64,000 nt of DNA from G963669295 sp963669295 (GTDB lineage: Bacteria > Bacteroidota > Bacteroidia > Flavobacteriales_D > CALLUQ01), in contig OY769938.1 in NCBI GenBank assembly GCA_963669295.1, forward strand, positions 744,001 through 808,000. The letters run 5' to 3'. Both the position numbers and the translations under genes were made by a program. Each line of letters opens with the position of its first letter. Within the stretch, counting starts at the first letter, position 1. The notes beneath the pieces were generated by a model. That model was not told the origin of the DNA. It did not search any database and worked only from the letters and a program-made list of their open reading frames with translations. Shown one piece after another: positions 1 through 10,119 of the stretch.

Positions 1-615
1 AGAAGGAAAAGGAACCGCACACCCCATGAACTTATAGTAGAATCCATATTTTGATTGAAGGCGTTGTTCGCAACTGCTGAATTCCGTTTTTACGGGAAGC
101 CCGTATACCTTAATTTTTAATGGTTCTTTATTCATTAGCCGATGGTTGTATGGAGCTCTTTCTTGAACAATCGGTTGTGTACGCTCAGCTAAGCTGGAAG
201 CTTCTACTTTTTTGTAGTTAAATACCAGATCATCCCATTGCCCCCACTTACCTCCAAAGCGTTTATCGAGCATAAACCTTCCCTTTTCAAACGACGCTAT
301 GTAGATTAGCTTCCCCCCTTTATTCCTATAAAACAATCGATTTCCTTTCCATTTTGCCTTGTAACAAACATAACCATCTTCATCCCATTCCGGGCGTTCC
401 TTTGGAAGGGTAACGTGTTTTCCATCGTAGCGAAAAAAAGGATGCTCACATTTCATTTCAGCCCTCTCTTGAACCACTCTATAATCAACCGTACTGTTGG
501 TGACCCAAATGCCTATGGCTGCTGTTTTCTTTGATGCAATACAGGCTGTACTCCAAAACAAGCACAGGCATACGATGCAACCAACAATTAAACGATATGG
601 CCTGGAAGGAAACAT
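1..615 (-). CDS. Exported hypothetical protein, C-terminus cut by window edge
   Basis: A reading frame open from an ATG at 615 to the left edge encodes 205 residues without a stop, so the C-terminus lies outside the window. The start is preceded by AAGGA, a rare Shine-Dalgarno-like match here. Residues 6-26 are hydrophobic with Cys at 13, 17 and 25, consistent with an exported protein; the STAC ending could be a poor lipobox. The rest is basic and aromatic-rich (several Lys/Trp/Tyr stretches) and matches no family I recognise. It is divergent from the VOC gene at 679. Reality of the gene is fairly sure from the codon pattern; function is unknown. Confidence 0.6.
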   Translation of the reverse strand, partial: MFPSRPYRLIVGCIVCLCLFWSTACIASKKTAAIGIWVTNSTVDYRVVQERAEMKCEHPFFRYDGKHVTLPKERPEWDEDGYVCYKAKWKGNRLFYRNKGGKLIYIASFEKGRFMLDKRFGGKWGQWDDLVFNYKKVEASSLAERTQPIVQERAPYNHRLMNKEPLKIKVYGLPVKTEFSSCEQRLQSKYGFYYKFMGCAVPFPS

Positions 616-643
616 TTATTCCTTAAACTGATTCTTGCCATAT

Positions 644-674
644 TTTGTTGCAATTTCACTTTATTATATCTTGT
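644..674 (+). promoter_or_regulatory. Candidate promoter of the VOC gene
   Basis: TTTG at 644-647 and TATCTTGT at 667-674 are separated by 19 bases. This fits the Bacteroidota layout TTTG-N(17-20)-TAnnTTTG with one mismatch in the -7 box. The ATG at 679 follows almost directly, so the mRNA leader would be very short or absent. Confidence 0.4.
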
Positions 675-678
675 TCGC

Positions 679-1101
679 ATGAGCAAAATTCCCCCTTTCC
701 ACGTCGCCGTTCCAGTGAATGATATTGAAGCTGCACGCACATTTTATGGCACTGTATTGCAGTGTAAAGAAGGCCGCAGTGCCGAAAAGTGGATCGACTT
801 TAACTTATATGGTCATCAGTTTGTGGTTCATTATAAACCTGGGGATGGAAATGCTCATCATTTCAACCCTGTTGATGGACATAAAGTGCCGGTGCCCCAT
901 TATGGCGTAGTACTTCCATGGGAAGCATGGCACACCCTGGCTGATCGACTGAAAGCGCATGGCATTGACTTTGTGATTGAGCCTTATCTTCGTTTCGAAG
1001 GCCAGGTAGGCGAACAAGCTACCATGTTTTTGCTCGACCCGGCAGGCAATGCATTAGAGTTTAAAGCTTTTAAAGATCCCGCTCAACTGTTTGCTAAGTA
1101 G
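679..1101 (+). CDS. VOC (glyoxalase/bleomycin-resistance) family protein
   Basis: 140 residues, the usual size of a single-chain VOC protein. The N-terminal strand FHVAVPV (residues 7-13) followed by a helix with ARTFYGTVL is the classic first betaalphabetabetabeta module. The C-terminal LLDPAGNALEFKAF gives the second metal-ligand Glu position of these metalloenzymes, and His8 the first. The substrate cannot be told from sequence; members range from glyoxalases to dioxygenases and resistance proteins. The 3' end overlaps the convergent membrane-protein gene by 8 bases. Confidence 0.85.
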   Translation: MSKIPPFHVAVPVNDIEAARTFYGTVLQCKEGRSAEKWIDFNLYGHQFVVHYKPGDGNAHHFNPVDGHKVPVPHYGVVLPWEAWHTLADRLKAHGIDFVIEPYLRFEGQVGEQATMFLLDPAGNALEFKAFKDPAQLFAK

Positions 1102-3043
1102 AAGCAAATAGGGCACGCAATTCGCTGTGCGATGCATTGCGTTGTAGTGCTTCCAGTACTTTCTGAATAAAACTGCTCCCCGGCCACTGCTGCAGGTATT
1201 GTTGGCAATAGCGTTTTGCATCATCAAGTTCATTGGCTTCTATCGATACATGAATGGCTACTCGCATGGCCTTTTGTGCATCGGGGTATTTCATTTTTGT
1301 CAGCAATTCTACATGCTGATGAGCATCGTTATAACGTTGTAGCATGAAGTTAGCAATTACCAATTGGTATACGTTTTTTCGCAAATCGGGGGCGAAAGTA
1401 TAGGCTTGTTTGAAGTTATCAATGGCTCGGTTAAAATGGCCATCGTGTTGCTGCTGCCATATGCCCAACTCGCATAACAATGCTGCGTATTCCACATCTC
1501 TTCCTGGCACCGCCATAGGTGTCAATTCTTGTATTACCCCTTCCAGTTGTGCCATGCGCTTTACTACATCAGGCTCCAACTCAGCACCCGCCAATATTTC
1601 GGAACTGGCTCCCATGTAATGCGCACTATAGCTATGAATGCCCAGGGTCATCAAACGCACTGATAACGTATGCTTATTGGTGTTAACTACAAAGGTAGCC
1701 AGGCAAAGTATTCCTACTCCCAAGCTGGTCATTGCCATAGCTCGAAGGCCGGTTTTCATTTCGCGCAACAATAACAACAGCAGCACTAAAAAAGGAATGC
1801 CGGGCAGGGAAAATAAATCCCAATCGATGGTGAGCCCAAGGATGGGATTAAGGATAAAAAATGCTCCAACATAGGCCAGTGTTGTAATACCTACTACCAC
1901 CATTACCGGACGATTCCAATTGATGTCTTTACGGCGCCATGAAATGGCGTTTAACAACAACATCAGCCCTACTACCGACCAGGTAAAGAACAACATGAGG
2001 TAATCGAAAAGGTGCATCGGACTCAACAGGTTGTACCGGTTAAATGGCTCCGGGTCGCTAGTTTGAAAGGGCATAAGCAGGTATTCTTCGAAATTGCTGC
2101 CATTGAACTGCCGGTCTTTAAAGGCATAATCGGTACCCAGAAAATAATACACCAATACCAATAGGGTACCTGGAATGGCCACCCACAACAACAATCGTTT
2201 CCAGCGTAGCCATGCCATCACTTTTGGTTGTTGCGATTGGTAGTGGTACAATACTGTCATTAACAAGGAAGGCAATAACAAGTAGGAAGTGATGTGAAAT
2301 TTCATGCACAACAGCCACCAAAACAACATGTACCACAAGTACTTTCCTTTACGGGTATCGAAATAGCGAAGCAGCACTGCAAAATACCCCAACAGTCCTA
2401 CCACAATAAGAGAGTAGGTTTCGAGGTGGCCAAAAAACAGCAACATGAACGGAGCCAACAATCCCATGATCCACCCCACTAAGCGTGCCCAATTGTTGCT
2501 CAATGTACGGTGTACCAACCGTAACCATAACCAAACAAACCAACACCCCATCACTGCATCTATCATTTGCAGTACCTCCTTTCCCGAAGCTCCGCTTAGG
2601 TAGTGTCCCATGTTTACCATGGCAAAGGTGGTCAACAATCCTGTTTTGGTTTCCAACGGATTGAATGCCAATAACTCAGAGAGCAATCTACTGTCCCATT
2701 GTGTGATATTTACATCAATGTCTTGCGCTACAAAAATGGCATCCCCATATACATCTTTTACGATAGGGAATCCATAAAACAGCGCTCCAGCCAATAAGGC
2801 CAGTACGCCAAAAAACAATGCACTGCCTTTTACCGGAAACTTCAACTGTTCTTTTTTCCACCACAAAGGAGTGGTGATGAAAAATGCTGCGATGGCCATT
2901 ACTCCCCATTTTGCTCCAGCAGGGAGAAAAGCATTGTAATGGATGGCCCACCAATGATTGGGAAACAACGTAGCCCACAAAAAAATTGCCCAGAACACAA
3001 GGCCCCAGAACACAACAAGTCGGTTATTTTTTTCCTGTAGCAT
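1094..3043 (-). CDS. Multi-pass membrane protein with C-terminal TPR-like region
   Basis: About 649 residues from the ATG at 3043, which puts the positively charged MLQEKNNR directly before the first membrane helix. An ATG at 3130 would add 29 non-hydrophobic residues and seems less likely. Roughly a dozen hydrophobic helices cover residues 10-470, with a lumenal motif FGHLETY after the fourth or fifth helix. Such E/D-containing loops are seen in GT-C type glycosyltransferase-like membrane proteins, so a polyprenyl-sugar-dependent transferase is possible but unproven. The last 150 residues are soluble and look like TPR-type helical pairs (NFKQAYTFAPDLRKNVYQL). It is divergent from the DUF5686 gene and convergent with the VOC gene. 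Confidence 0.7.
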   Translation of the reverse strand: MLQEKNNRLVVFWGLVFWAIFLWATLFPNHWWAIHYNAFLPAGAKWGVMAIAAFFITTPLWWKKEQLKFPVKGSALFFGVLALLAGALFYGFPIVKDVYGDAIFVAQDIDVNITQWDSRLLSELLAFNPLETKTGLLTTFAMVNMGHYLSGASGKEVLQMIDAVMGCWFVWLWLRLVHRTLSNNWARLVGWIMGLLAPFMLLFFGHLETYSLIVVGLLGYFAVLLRYFDTRKGKYLWYMLFWWLLCMKFHITSYLLLPSLLMTVLYHYQSQQPKVMAWLRWKRLLLWVAIPGTLLVLVYYFLGTDYAFKDRQFNGSNFEEYLLMPFQTSDPEPFNRYNLLSPMHLFDYLMLFFTWSVVGLMLLLNAISWRRKDINWNRPVMVVVGITTLAYVGAFFILNPILGLTIDWDLFSLPGIPFLVLLLLLLREMKTGLRAMAMTSLGVGILCLATFVVNTNKHTLSVRLMTLGIHSYSAHYMGASSEILAGAELEPDVVKRMAQLEGVIQELTPMAVPGRDVEYAALLCELGIWQQQHDGHFNRAIDNFKQAYTFAPDLRKNVYQLVIANFMLQRYNDAHQHVELLTKMKYPDAQKAMRVAIHVSIEANELDDAKRYCQQYLQQWPGSSFIQKVLEALQRNASHSELRALFAST

Positions 3044-3209
3044 TACTTCTATTGCAACACAACGAAGATACCAATTTTGGTTGTTTCGCACAGTTAAATG
3101 AAACGTGCACTCCACAAACAACAGCCTCATTTTTTTCTTAACTTCCCGTCGGTTAAACGTTATTTACAACGAGTGTAACCTTTAGAAGGTGTTCACCGTC
3201 TTACTCGCA

Positions 3210-5744
3210 ATGAGGGTCAATGTTAAAATAGGTTTGGTAGTGCTTGGACTATTGCTTCAACTTATTGCCAACGCCAAAGCAATAGAAAAAGCTAGTTACA
3301 CCATCGAGCAAGCCAATGCCGTGCGTCATGTTTCGGGCATGGTGGTAAACGACAAGGGTGAACCGATGCCTTTTGTAAATGTATATGTGCAGGGTACTAC
3401 CAATGGCACTACCACCAATTTCGATGGAAAATTCACCATTGCTATTCAACAGGAAGGATCACAAAACCTGGTGTTCCAGTACATCGGATATAAAAAGCAT
3501 GTAGCAACAATTGAGGGTACCTCCAACCTTGAAGGGTTGACCATTACCATGCAACCTGAACTTATAGAGTTGCCCCATTTTACGGTATCGGCTAAGGCCA
3601 AAGACCCGGCATATGGCATCATTAAAAACGCTATTGCAAAGCGGAAATCCCACCTCCATCAGGTAACGGCCTATAGTGGCGATGTTTACATGAAAGGTGT
3701 AGCTCGCCTGAATGACATACCAGAAAAGCTACCCCTTGTTTCTAAAAAGAACCTGCCCGATTCGTCAGACCTTGGATTAATTTACCTGTCGGAATCCATG
3801 GCACGTTTTCATTACAAGAAACCTGATCATTTTAAAGAAGAGATGCTGGCCTCAAAAGTATCGGGTCGCAGCCAGGGGTTTAGCTGGAACCGGGTAGCTG
3901 ATGTACAATACAATTTTTACCAAAACAACCTCAAATTCAACGGAGCATCGGAACGCGAATTTGTATCGCCCATTGCAGCAACAGCCATGATTTTTTATAA
4001 GTATAAGCTGCTGGGCACCTTCAAAGAAAATGGAAAAACCATCAACAAAATACAGGTGATTCCGAAAAGAAAAACCGACCCTATTTTTCATGGCAACATC
4101 TACATTGTAGAAGACGATTGGAACATTCATAGTGTAGACCTTATGCTGACGAAAGATGCACAATTGGAATTCATCGACACCATTGAAATCAAGCAATCGT
4201 ATGTTCCTATTAAGGATGAAAAATGGATGCCTTTATCGTTAGAGATGACGTATCATTACAGCATTTTTGGGTTTGATGCTGCCTACAATGCCATTGGCAT
4301 GTTTTCGAATTACCAACTCGACAAAGAGTTTCCCGATAAGTTCTTCAACAATGAGGTATTTACCATTGAGGCAAATGCCAATAAAAAAGACACCTCTTAT
4401 TGGGAGGGGTCGCGACTGGTTATTCTTACGGATGAGGAAGCTGAAAATTATCATGAGGAAGACAGCCTTGAAACCTTGCGTAAATCGGAACCCTACCTCG
4501 ACTCGTTGGATCGTGAACAAAACAAAGTTACTGTAGGTCGTTTATTGCTGGGAGGTGTTTCATTTCGCAACCGCCACGACAGTACTCGTTGGGGACTTAA
4601 TCCATTGATTTCAGGCATTCAATTCAATACAGTAGACGGTTGGGTGATTGATGCTGCTCCCTGGTTTTTCACCAACAAGGGTGGTGTGCGCAGAAACTAC
4701 TACGGTAATTTGCGGTATAGTGTAGAACGCGAAGCGCTTAACGTGCGTGCTGGCTATTTGCATCGATTCAACCGCATTAACTTTTCCAGCATTCAAGCTG
4801 AAGGCGGGCGCTACACTTTCCAGGTCAATCGGCAAGACCCCATTACTCCATTTGTAAACTCGTTGTACACGTTGTTTTGGGAAGAGAATTACATGAAGCT
4901 GTACGAAAGTAATTATGGGTACCTGGCCTTTCAACAAGAGGTGAGTAACGGATTGTTTGTAAAGGGCGGATTGCGCTACGAAAACCGTACCTCTTTATCC
5001 AACAGCACCAATTTTACCTTTAAAGATTTTGAAAGCAAGGTTTTTTCTAACAATCAAATCAGTCCTTTTCCCAATGCTGATGATGATGCCTTCACCTTTG
5101 AATTGAATGTGAGGTACCGCTTCAAACAAAAGTATGAGTCGTATCCCCACCGCAAACGCATTATTGGATCGAAATACCCTACGGTTTACTTCAACTATAA
5201 AAAGGGGATTGCCGATGCATTGGGTTCGGATGTAGATTACGATTTCGTAAGTATTGGATTGGGTGACGATGTGAAACTGGGCCACACTGGCATCTCGAAG
5301 TTTGATGTTAGCTATGGCAAGTTTGTGAACAACAATGCCATGAGTGTGTACGATTATCAGCACTTTAATGGCAACCAAACCCTCTTTTTAAAGCAATCTT
5401 CACCTTCTACGTTTCGAGCCAGTGATGGGTCGCGTCCACAGCTGTCGCAATTTCACACCCTGGGGTATTATACTCACAGTACCAACTTAGCTTATTTAGA
5501 GGCCCACTACGAGCATCATTTCAATGGGTTTATCTTCAATAAGTTTCCATTGCTGCGCAAACTGCGTTTTCAAGCGGTGGGTGGGATTAACTTTTTGTAT
5601 ACCGATGCTCGAGAAGATTACACCGAACTGTTTGTAGGGATAGAAAACATCTTACAGGTGTTTAGGATAGATGTAGCTTCCTTCTATGAAAATGGCGGTA
5701 CTTTAACGCCAGTGGTTCGCTTTGGGCTGGGGCTCGATTTCTAG
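3210..5744 (+). CDS. DUF5686 family outer-membrane protein with carboxypeptidase-like domain
   Basis: 844 residues from the ATG at 3210, which starts a clean signal peptide ending near NAKA (about residue 23). An upstream ATG at 3189 would only add seven residues. Residues 40-125 form a CarboxypepD_reg-like (CarbopepD) domain with the typical VSGMVVNDKGEPMPFVNVYV start. The remainder resembles DUF5686, a Bacteroidota family ending in an outer-membrane beta barrel. The C-terminal VVRFGLGLDF with final Phe fits barrel insertion. Function of the family is unknown. Its stop codon directly abuts the stop of the convergent PD40 gene with no base between them. Confidence 0.8.
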   Translation: MRVNVKIGLVVLGLLLQLIANAKAIEKASYTIEQANAVRHVSGMVVNDKGEPMPFVNVYVQGTTNGTTTNFDGKFTIAIQQEGSQNLVFQYIGYKKHVATIEGTSNLEGLTITMQPELIELPHFTVSAKAKDPAYGIIKNAIAKRKSHLHQVTAYSGDVYMKGVARLNDIPEKLPLVSKKNLPDSSDLGLIYLSESMARFHYKKPDHFKEEMLASKVSGRSQGFSWNRVADVQYNFYQNNLKFNGASEREFVSPIAATAMIFYKYKLLGTFKENGKTINKIQVIPKRKTDPIFHGNIYIVEDDWNIHSVDLMLTKDAQLEFIDTIEIKQSYVPIKDEKWMPLSLEMTYHYSIFGFDAAYNAIGMFSNYQLDKEFPDKFFNNEVFTIEANANKKDTSYWEGSRLVILTDEEAENYHEEDSLETLRKSEPYLDSLDREQNKVTVGRLLLGGVSFRNRHDSTRWGLNPLISGIQFNTVDGWVIDAAPWFFTNKGGVRRNYYGNLRYSVEREALNVRAGYLHRFNRINFSSIQAEGGRYTFQVNRQDPITPFVNSLYTLFWEENYMKLYESNYGYLAFQQEVSNGLFVKGGLRYENRTSLSNSTNFTFKDFESKVFSNNQISPFPNADDDAFTFELNVRYRFKQKYESYPHRKRIIGSKYPTVYFNYKKGIADALGSDVDYDFVSIGLGDDVKLGHTGISKFDVSYGKFVNNNAMSVYDYQHFNGNQTLFLKQSSPSTFRASDGSRPQLSQFHTLGYYTHSTNLAYLEAHYEHHFNGFIFNKFPLLRKLRFQAVGGINFLYTDAREDYTELFVGIENILQVFRIDVASFYENGGTLTPVVRFGLGLDF

Positions 5745-8723
5745 TTAAGGCGTGTTAACAGGCATGCCGTAAAAATCTACTTTAATCAGTTCTTCCAACA
5801 ATACCCGCTTGCCGTTGTACCATGCAGTTACCCAGGCGTCTTTTTGTCCGGCACCAATGCATTGTTGCCTAAAGTCTTCGGCTTCGGTTAATGTATTGTA
5901 TTCGCGCATGGTAAAGCGTGTAATGCCATCGGGGTAATCTCTTTTATCTACATTACCAAACTGAGTGAGGTGATCGTATTTGTAGTTCTCAGGATGACGG
6001 TATGCTGCCACCTGCACAGTATACGTTAACCCATCTTTACAATAATTACCTCCTGTTTGCAGCAACTGTTCGTAGTTGGAACGGATGTTCAAGTCTTTGC
6101 CAATAAGGTGTTGAAAGCTACGATAGGTAGGCACACAAGGTCCTGCTACTACCGGTGCTATTTCAAACGTTACAGGTGCAATGTCGGCCGACATTTTTTC
6201 GTCGTTCATAAGGTAACCAAAGGCACCGCTTACTTCAAAGTTACCCGTTACTCCCTCCCGTGCTTTTAATTTGTACTGCACGGTAAATTTCTCGTCGCCC
6301 GGCACATTCATCCACAAGTACTTGGCACTTGTTTCTTCGCTGTTGAATTGTGCTGTTTTGTTTTCTACCGATTCGGCATCGAATCCTTCGGGAATAACTT
6401 CAGACAAGCGGCCAAAACCGGTAACCTCGTTTTTCTGAATGGTTACCGAAATCATGAACTCGTTGTTGGGTAGTGCTTCCACCTCACGAACCCCAGCCAC
6501 CGGATTGGCTTCATATTCGTCGGTTGTTTTGCGTTGCCCTAATACAAATACCGTCACAAAAGCATCTTCAGCTTTCGGTTCCTTTTCAATGAGCATGAGT
6601 CGGAAGGCTTCTGCTTCTTCTAATGTAGCAAATGGCCCCATGGAGTATCGCGTTACACCATCAGAATAGGTTTTTTGTTGTATTTTCCCATACTGACTCA
6701 GGTGGTGTAAGTTGAACTCATCCGGATTGGCTACTGCACCTATTTCTACTTTAAAGTGCACTCCAGCAATGGCCTCAGTGTTTACATTTCTCAACGTAGT
6801 GTCCTTCTCGGTGTTAACATCCAATTCGTTGGAAAGGTCAACAATGCTATCGCCCTGTAATACCCGTACCGAATCGGCTGATTCGTTGAACGGGCCAGTT
6901 TCATCGTGGATGCGATCGGTAGAAGTGGCCAGGTAAGAGGTATCGGGTTTTGTACTTTCAGTATTGTATTTCTCTACCTGCGTATCGATCTTTTCTTGCA
7001 GTTTCACCAACTTATCGTCGGTGATGTTGTGTTGTGCCTTGTACTCGTCGGAGTATAATTTAAAGTCGTGCTTTACTTTTACGTACGAGTTTAACGATTG
7101 CACATTGATGTAATCGATTTGCGGATCGTGTCCTTCCACCTCAATGGCAATTTTATACTTATTACCAGGTGTTACAGCAATCATGTACTTTCCTGTAGAA
7201 GCATTGGACTTAAAGTGTGATTCTTTGTTGGTCACCACATCGGTTAGGGTGATGTTGGCCTCTACCGGCTGATCGTCTAACGCTACCTGTCCTAATACCA
7301 GGGCAAGGATTGGTTTGGCGCCCACCGCACCTGGTGTTACCGTATAGATGTCTTGTTCTCCAAAACCATCGGCACGGTTGGAGGAGAAATAGCCACGTTC
7401 GCCATCGGCAGAAATCACATAGTAGATATCATTCCCAGGTGTGTTAATGGGATAACCAATGTTTTGTGGAGTGTCCCAACCGTCTTCTTTCTTATAAGCA
7501 TAAAACACATCAAACCCACCAATGCTGGTATGTCCTTCTGAACTGAAGTAAAGTGTTTTGTTGTCGGGATGAATGAAAGGGGCATCTTCTTTAAATGGGG
7601 TGTTGATGCTTGGCCCCAGGTTTTTGATGTCGGTCCATTCGCCTTCGTCATTTAGTGATGCTTCGTACAGGTCGAGCCCCCCTAATCCACCTTCACGATC
7701 GGAGGCGAAGTAAATTTTCTTGCCATCACTGGAGAGTGTAACACTTCCCTCCCACGATTTGTTGGTATTTACATCTCCTTTCAATGGCACAGGTTCAGTC
7801 CATTCTGTTCCTTCAAGGTAACTGACATAGATGTCGCCTTTGTTTCGTTTGTCGTTTTTGTAAATGAATAGGGTTTGTCCATCTACCGACAGGGCAATAC
7901 TGGCATCGTGCTCCACAGAGTTGATGTTGGTACCAATACTTTGAGGCTCGGTCCATACGCTGTCTTTTTCATCCATGTTGGTGATGAATACATCTTCATA
8001 GTATTTCCCATCTTCCGATGGTTTTCCTACTGGATCTCTTTTGCCTCCTTCACTTTTCAGTCCGGTATAGGTAAAGATCATTACCGATTCATCGGCAGAA
8101 ATAACAGGTACTGCTTCAGAGCTGGCTGTGCTAATGGGTGCTCCCATATTGGTCACCCGTACATTCACTTCTTTTCCAATAATTTCTTTGGCATTGTCGC
8201 AATGGCTGATGTAACGCTCTACAGTGCGTACATGCTCATCCATTTCATCTTCTCCTTCTTCGTATTCGAGGCCGTTAAGGTGTTCTTCAAATTTAGCTTT
8301 GGCTTGATCGAATTCGTAGGTAAGGTGTAAAGCCTGTCCCAGGTTCCACTTTACATCGCGGAATAAAAAGCGTTGCTCGGCCACATCATCGGGGTCTTCA
8401 GCACTGTTAAAAAGCTCTTGTACATCGCGCTCTACTCCACGGAGGTATTGCACCGCTCGTTTGCGCTCGTCGGTTTTGTACATGTAGCATACACCAGCAC
8501 GGTAAGTGGTTAGCAGCTCGTCGGGATACTTTTGTTCCAACTCGAGATAGATGGGTAGTGCAGCCAGGTAATTTCCTTCGTTGAAAAGGAATTCAGCCTT
8601 TTCAAACTTTTTGACATCTTCTTTGTCGACAATGAGTTTTTCGTCGCCAGGCTGGGCCAATGCTGTACCCAAAATGCCTGCAAAGAAGAGGATTACGAGG
8701 AGTGCCTTTTTCATGGTTTTCAT
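5745..8723 (-). CDS. TPR-PD40-CarbopepD envelope protein with two SPOR-like repeats
   Basis: 992 residues from the ATG at 8723 (a TTG nine bases upstream is the only longer option). Signal peptide MKTMKKALLVILFFAG up to about residue 24 is followed by a TPR-like region (35-160). WD40-like PD40 beta-propeller blades follow (about 195-470; DESVMIFTYTG, DGKKIYFASDREGG, DNKTLYFSSEGH, DGERGYFSSNRADG), then a CarboxypepD_reg-like domain (475-560). This order recalls PorE-type proteins linked to T9SS, but there is no C-terminal OmpA peptidoglycan-binding domain. Instead two similar modules (about 670-755 and 905-985), each with a VQVAAY/VEIGAV strand, QYG/QFG and DGxTRxxM, look SPOR-like and might bind peptidoglycan. 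It probably acts in the periplasm or at the outer membrane; the role is inferred. Confidence 0.75.
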   Translation of the reverse strand: MKTMKKALLVILFFAGILGTALAQPGDEKLIVDKEDVKKFEKAEFLFNEGNYLAALPIYLELEQKYPDELLTTYRAGVCYMYKTDERKRAVQYLRGVERDVQELFNSAEDPDDVAEQRFLFRDVKWNLGQALHLTYEFDQAKAKFEEHLNGLEYEEGEDEMDEHVRTVERYISHCDNAKEIIGKEVNVRVTNMGAPISTASSEAVPVISADESVMIFTYTGLKSEGGKRDPVGKPSEDGKYYEDVFITNMDEKDSVWTEPQSIGTNINSVEHDASIALSVDGQTLFIYKNDKRNKGDIYVSYLEGTEWTEPVPLKGDVNTNKSWEGSVTLSSDGKKIYFASDREGGLGGLDLYEASLNDEGEWTDIKNLGPSINTPFKEDAPFIHPDNKTLYFSSEGHTSIGGFDVFYAYKKEDGWDTPQNIGYPINTPGNDIYYVISADGERGYFSSNRADGFGEQDIYTVTPGAVGAKPILALVLGQVALDDQPVEANITLTDVVTNKESHFKSNASTGKYMIAVTPGNKYKIAIEVEGHDPQIDYINVQSLNSYVKVKHDFKLYSDEYKAQHNITDDKLVKLQEKIDTQVEKYNTESTKPDTSYLATSTDRIHDETGPFNESADSVRVLQGDSIVDLSNELDVNTEKDTTLRNVNTEAIAGVHFKVEIGAVANPDEFNLHHLSQYGKIQQKTYSDGVTRYSMGPFATLEEAEAFRLMLIEKEPKAEDAFVTVFVLGQRKTTDEYEANPVAGVREVEALPNNEFMISVTIQKNEVTGFGRLSEVIPEGFDAESVENKTAQFNSEETSAKYLWMNVPGDEKFTVQYKLKAREGVTGNFEVSGAFGYLMNDEKMSADIAPVTFEIAPVVAGPCVPTYRSFQHLIGKDLNIRSNYEQLLQTGGNYCKDGLTYTVQVAAYRHPENYKYDHLTQFGNVDKRDYPDGITRFTMREYNTLTEAEDFRQQCIGAGQKDAWVTAWYNGKRVLLEELIKVDFYGMPVNTP

Positions 8724-8889
8724 AGCAAACAATTGCTTTTCAAATACTTAATGGGCTATATTATAAAAAAATGCACGCCACGCTAAGATAGGCAAGAATA
8801 AGTTTTTAACGAAGTAATAAACATATTGCTTTTTCGTTCATCAATTCGACCCATACTTTTAGTACTTTAGCAAACCTTTTTTACGGCAG

Positions 8890-10119
8890 ATGGAATTTGA
8901 TTTTTTTACGCTCTCCAATGGCTTACGCGTGGTTCATAAGCAAATCGACAACAGCGACGTGTCGCACTGTGGGTTGTTGATTGATGTAGGTTCGCGCGAT
9001 GAAAAAGACGACGAACAAGGACTTGCCCATTTCATTGAGCACTGCATTTTCAAAGGCACAGGAAAACGAAAAGCCTACCATATTTTAAGTGGATTAGATG
9101 CCGTTGGTGGTGAACTGGATGCTTATACCACCAAAGAAGAAACCTGTATTTATGCTTCTTTTTTGAATAAGCATTACGAGCGAGCCATGGAGTTAATTGC
9201 CGACATTACTTTCAACTCTACCTTTCCTGCTAAGGAGATTGAAAAGGAAAAAGAGGTTATTATCGATGAGATTTACTCGTATCAAGATAGTCCGGCCGAG
9301 CAGATTTTTGATGATTTTGAAGATATGATTTTTGCTGGCCATCCTATCGGCCGCAATATTCTGGGCACGGTAAGTAGTGTGAATACGCTGCAACAAAGCC
9401 ACATCAAACAATTCATCAAGCGCACATACTCCATCGATAAAATGGTGTTTAGCTCGGTGGGTAATATTCCGTTAAAAACCTTGCAACGCTTGTTGGAGAA
9501 GCATTTATCCCTGCCCTTTACACAAAAGGCAAGCAATGGGAGAAAACCTTTCACTGGCTATCGTCCAATTGAGCGTACAGTAGAGCGCGATACTTACCAA
9601 ACCCATTGCCTAATGGGCACAGTAGCCTATAAGGCTTCTGACCCTAAGCGACGGTATTTATCGTTGCTCAATAATATTTTAGGTGGGCCAGCCATGAACA
9701 ATCGGTTGAGCCTTACCATTCGAGAAAAATTTGGATTTGCCTATAACATTGAATCCAGTTATACCACCTATTCTGATTCGGGGAATTTCAACATTTACTT
9801 TGGCACCGACCACAAGCATGTAAACAAAACCAGGGCATTGGTATTGAAAGAGTTGAAAAAGTTACGCGAAACACCGTTGGGTACCCGCCAACTGCATCAG
9901 GCCAAGCAACAATTGATCGGTCAAATTGCTTTGGCACAAGAAAACAAGGTGAATTCGATGCTGGCTTTTGGTAAAAGTTTACTGTTGTACGATACGGTCG
10001 ATCCTCTGCCTGTAGTATACGGAAAGATTGAGGCCATTACGGCCACTCATTTATTGGATGTAGCCAATGAAATCCTAACCGAAGATCGGTTGAGTACCCT
10101 TACCTATTTGAGCAAGTAG
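8890..10119 (+). CDS. M16 family zinc metallopeptidase
   Basis: 409 residues, typical of a single-unit processing-peptidase-like M16 protein. The inverted zinc motif HxxEH is present as H47-F-I-E50-H51 in LAHFIEHCIFKGTG. The third ligand Glu lies 76 residues on, E127 in IIDEIYS, the canonical spacing for the active beta-subunit type, so this copy should be catalytically competent. No signal peptide is seen, suggesting a cytoplasmic location. It stands alone, divergent from the PD40 gene and convergent with the duplicated-domain gene. Confidence 0.9.
   Translation: MEFDFFTLSNGLRVVHKQIDNSDVSHCGLLIDVGSRDEKDDEQGLAHFIEHCIFKGTGKRKAYHILSGLDAVGGELDAYTTKEETCIYASFLNKHYERAMELIADITFNSTFPAKEIEKEKEVIIDEIYSYQDSPAEQIFDDFEDMIFAGHPIGRNILGTVSSVNTLQQSHIKQFIKRTYSIDKMVFSSVGNIPLKTLQRLLEKHLSLPFTQKASNGRKPFTGYRPIERTVERDTYQTHCLMGTVAYKASDPKRRYLSLLNNILGGPAMNNRLSLTIREKFGFAYNIESSYTTYSDSGNFNIYFGTDHKHVNKTRALVLKELKKLRETPLGTRQLHQAKQQLIGQIALAQENKVNSMLAFGKSLLLYDTVDPLPVVYGKIEAITATHLLDVANEILTEDRLSTLTYLSK

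Noticed and set aside
7875..8330. 151-codon plus-strand frame opposite the PD40 protein
   Set aside because: Phe/Ile/Val-rich antisense shadow of the acidic PD40 and TPR coding sequence.
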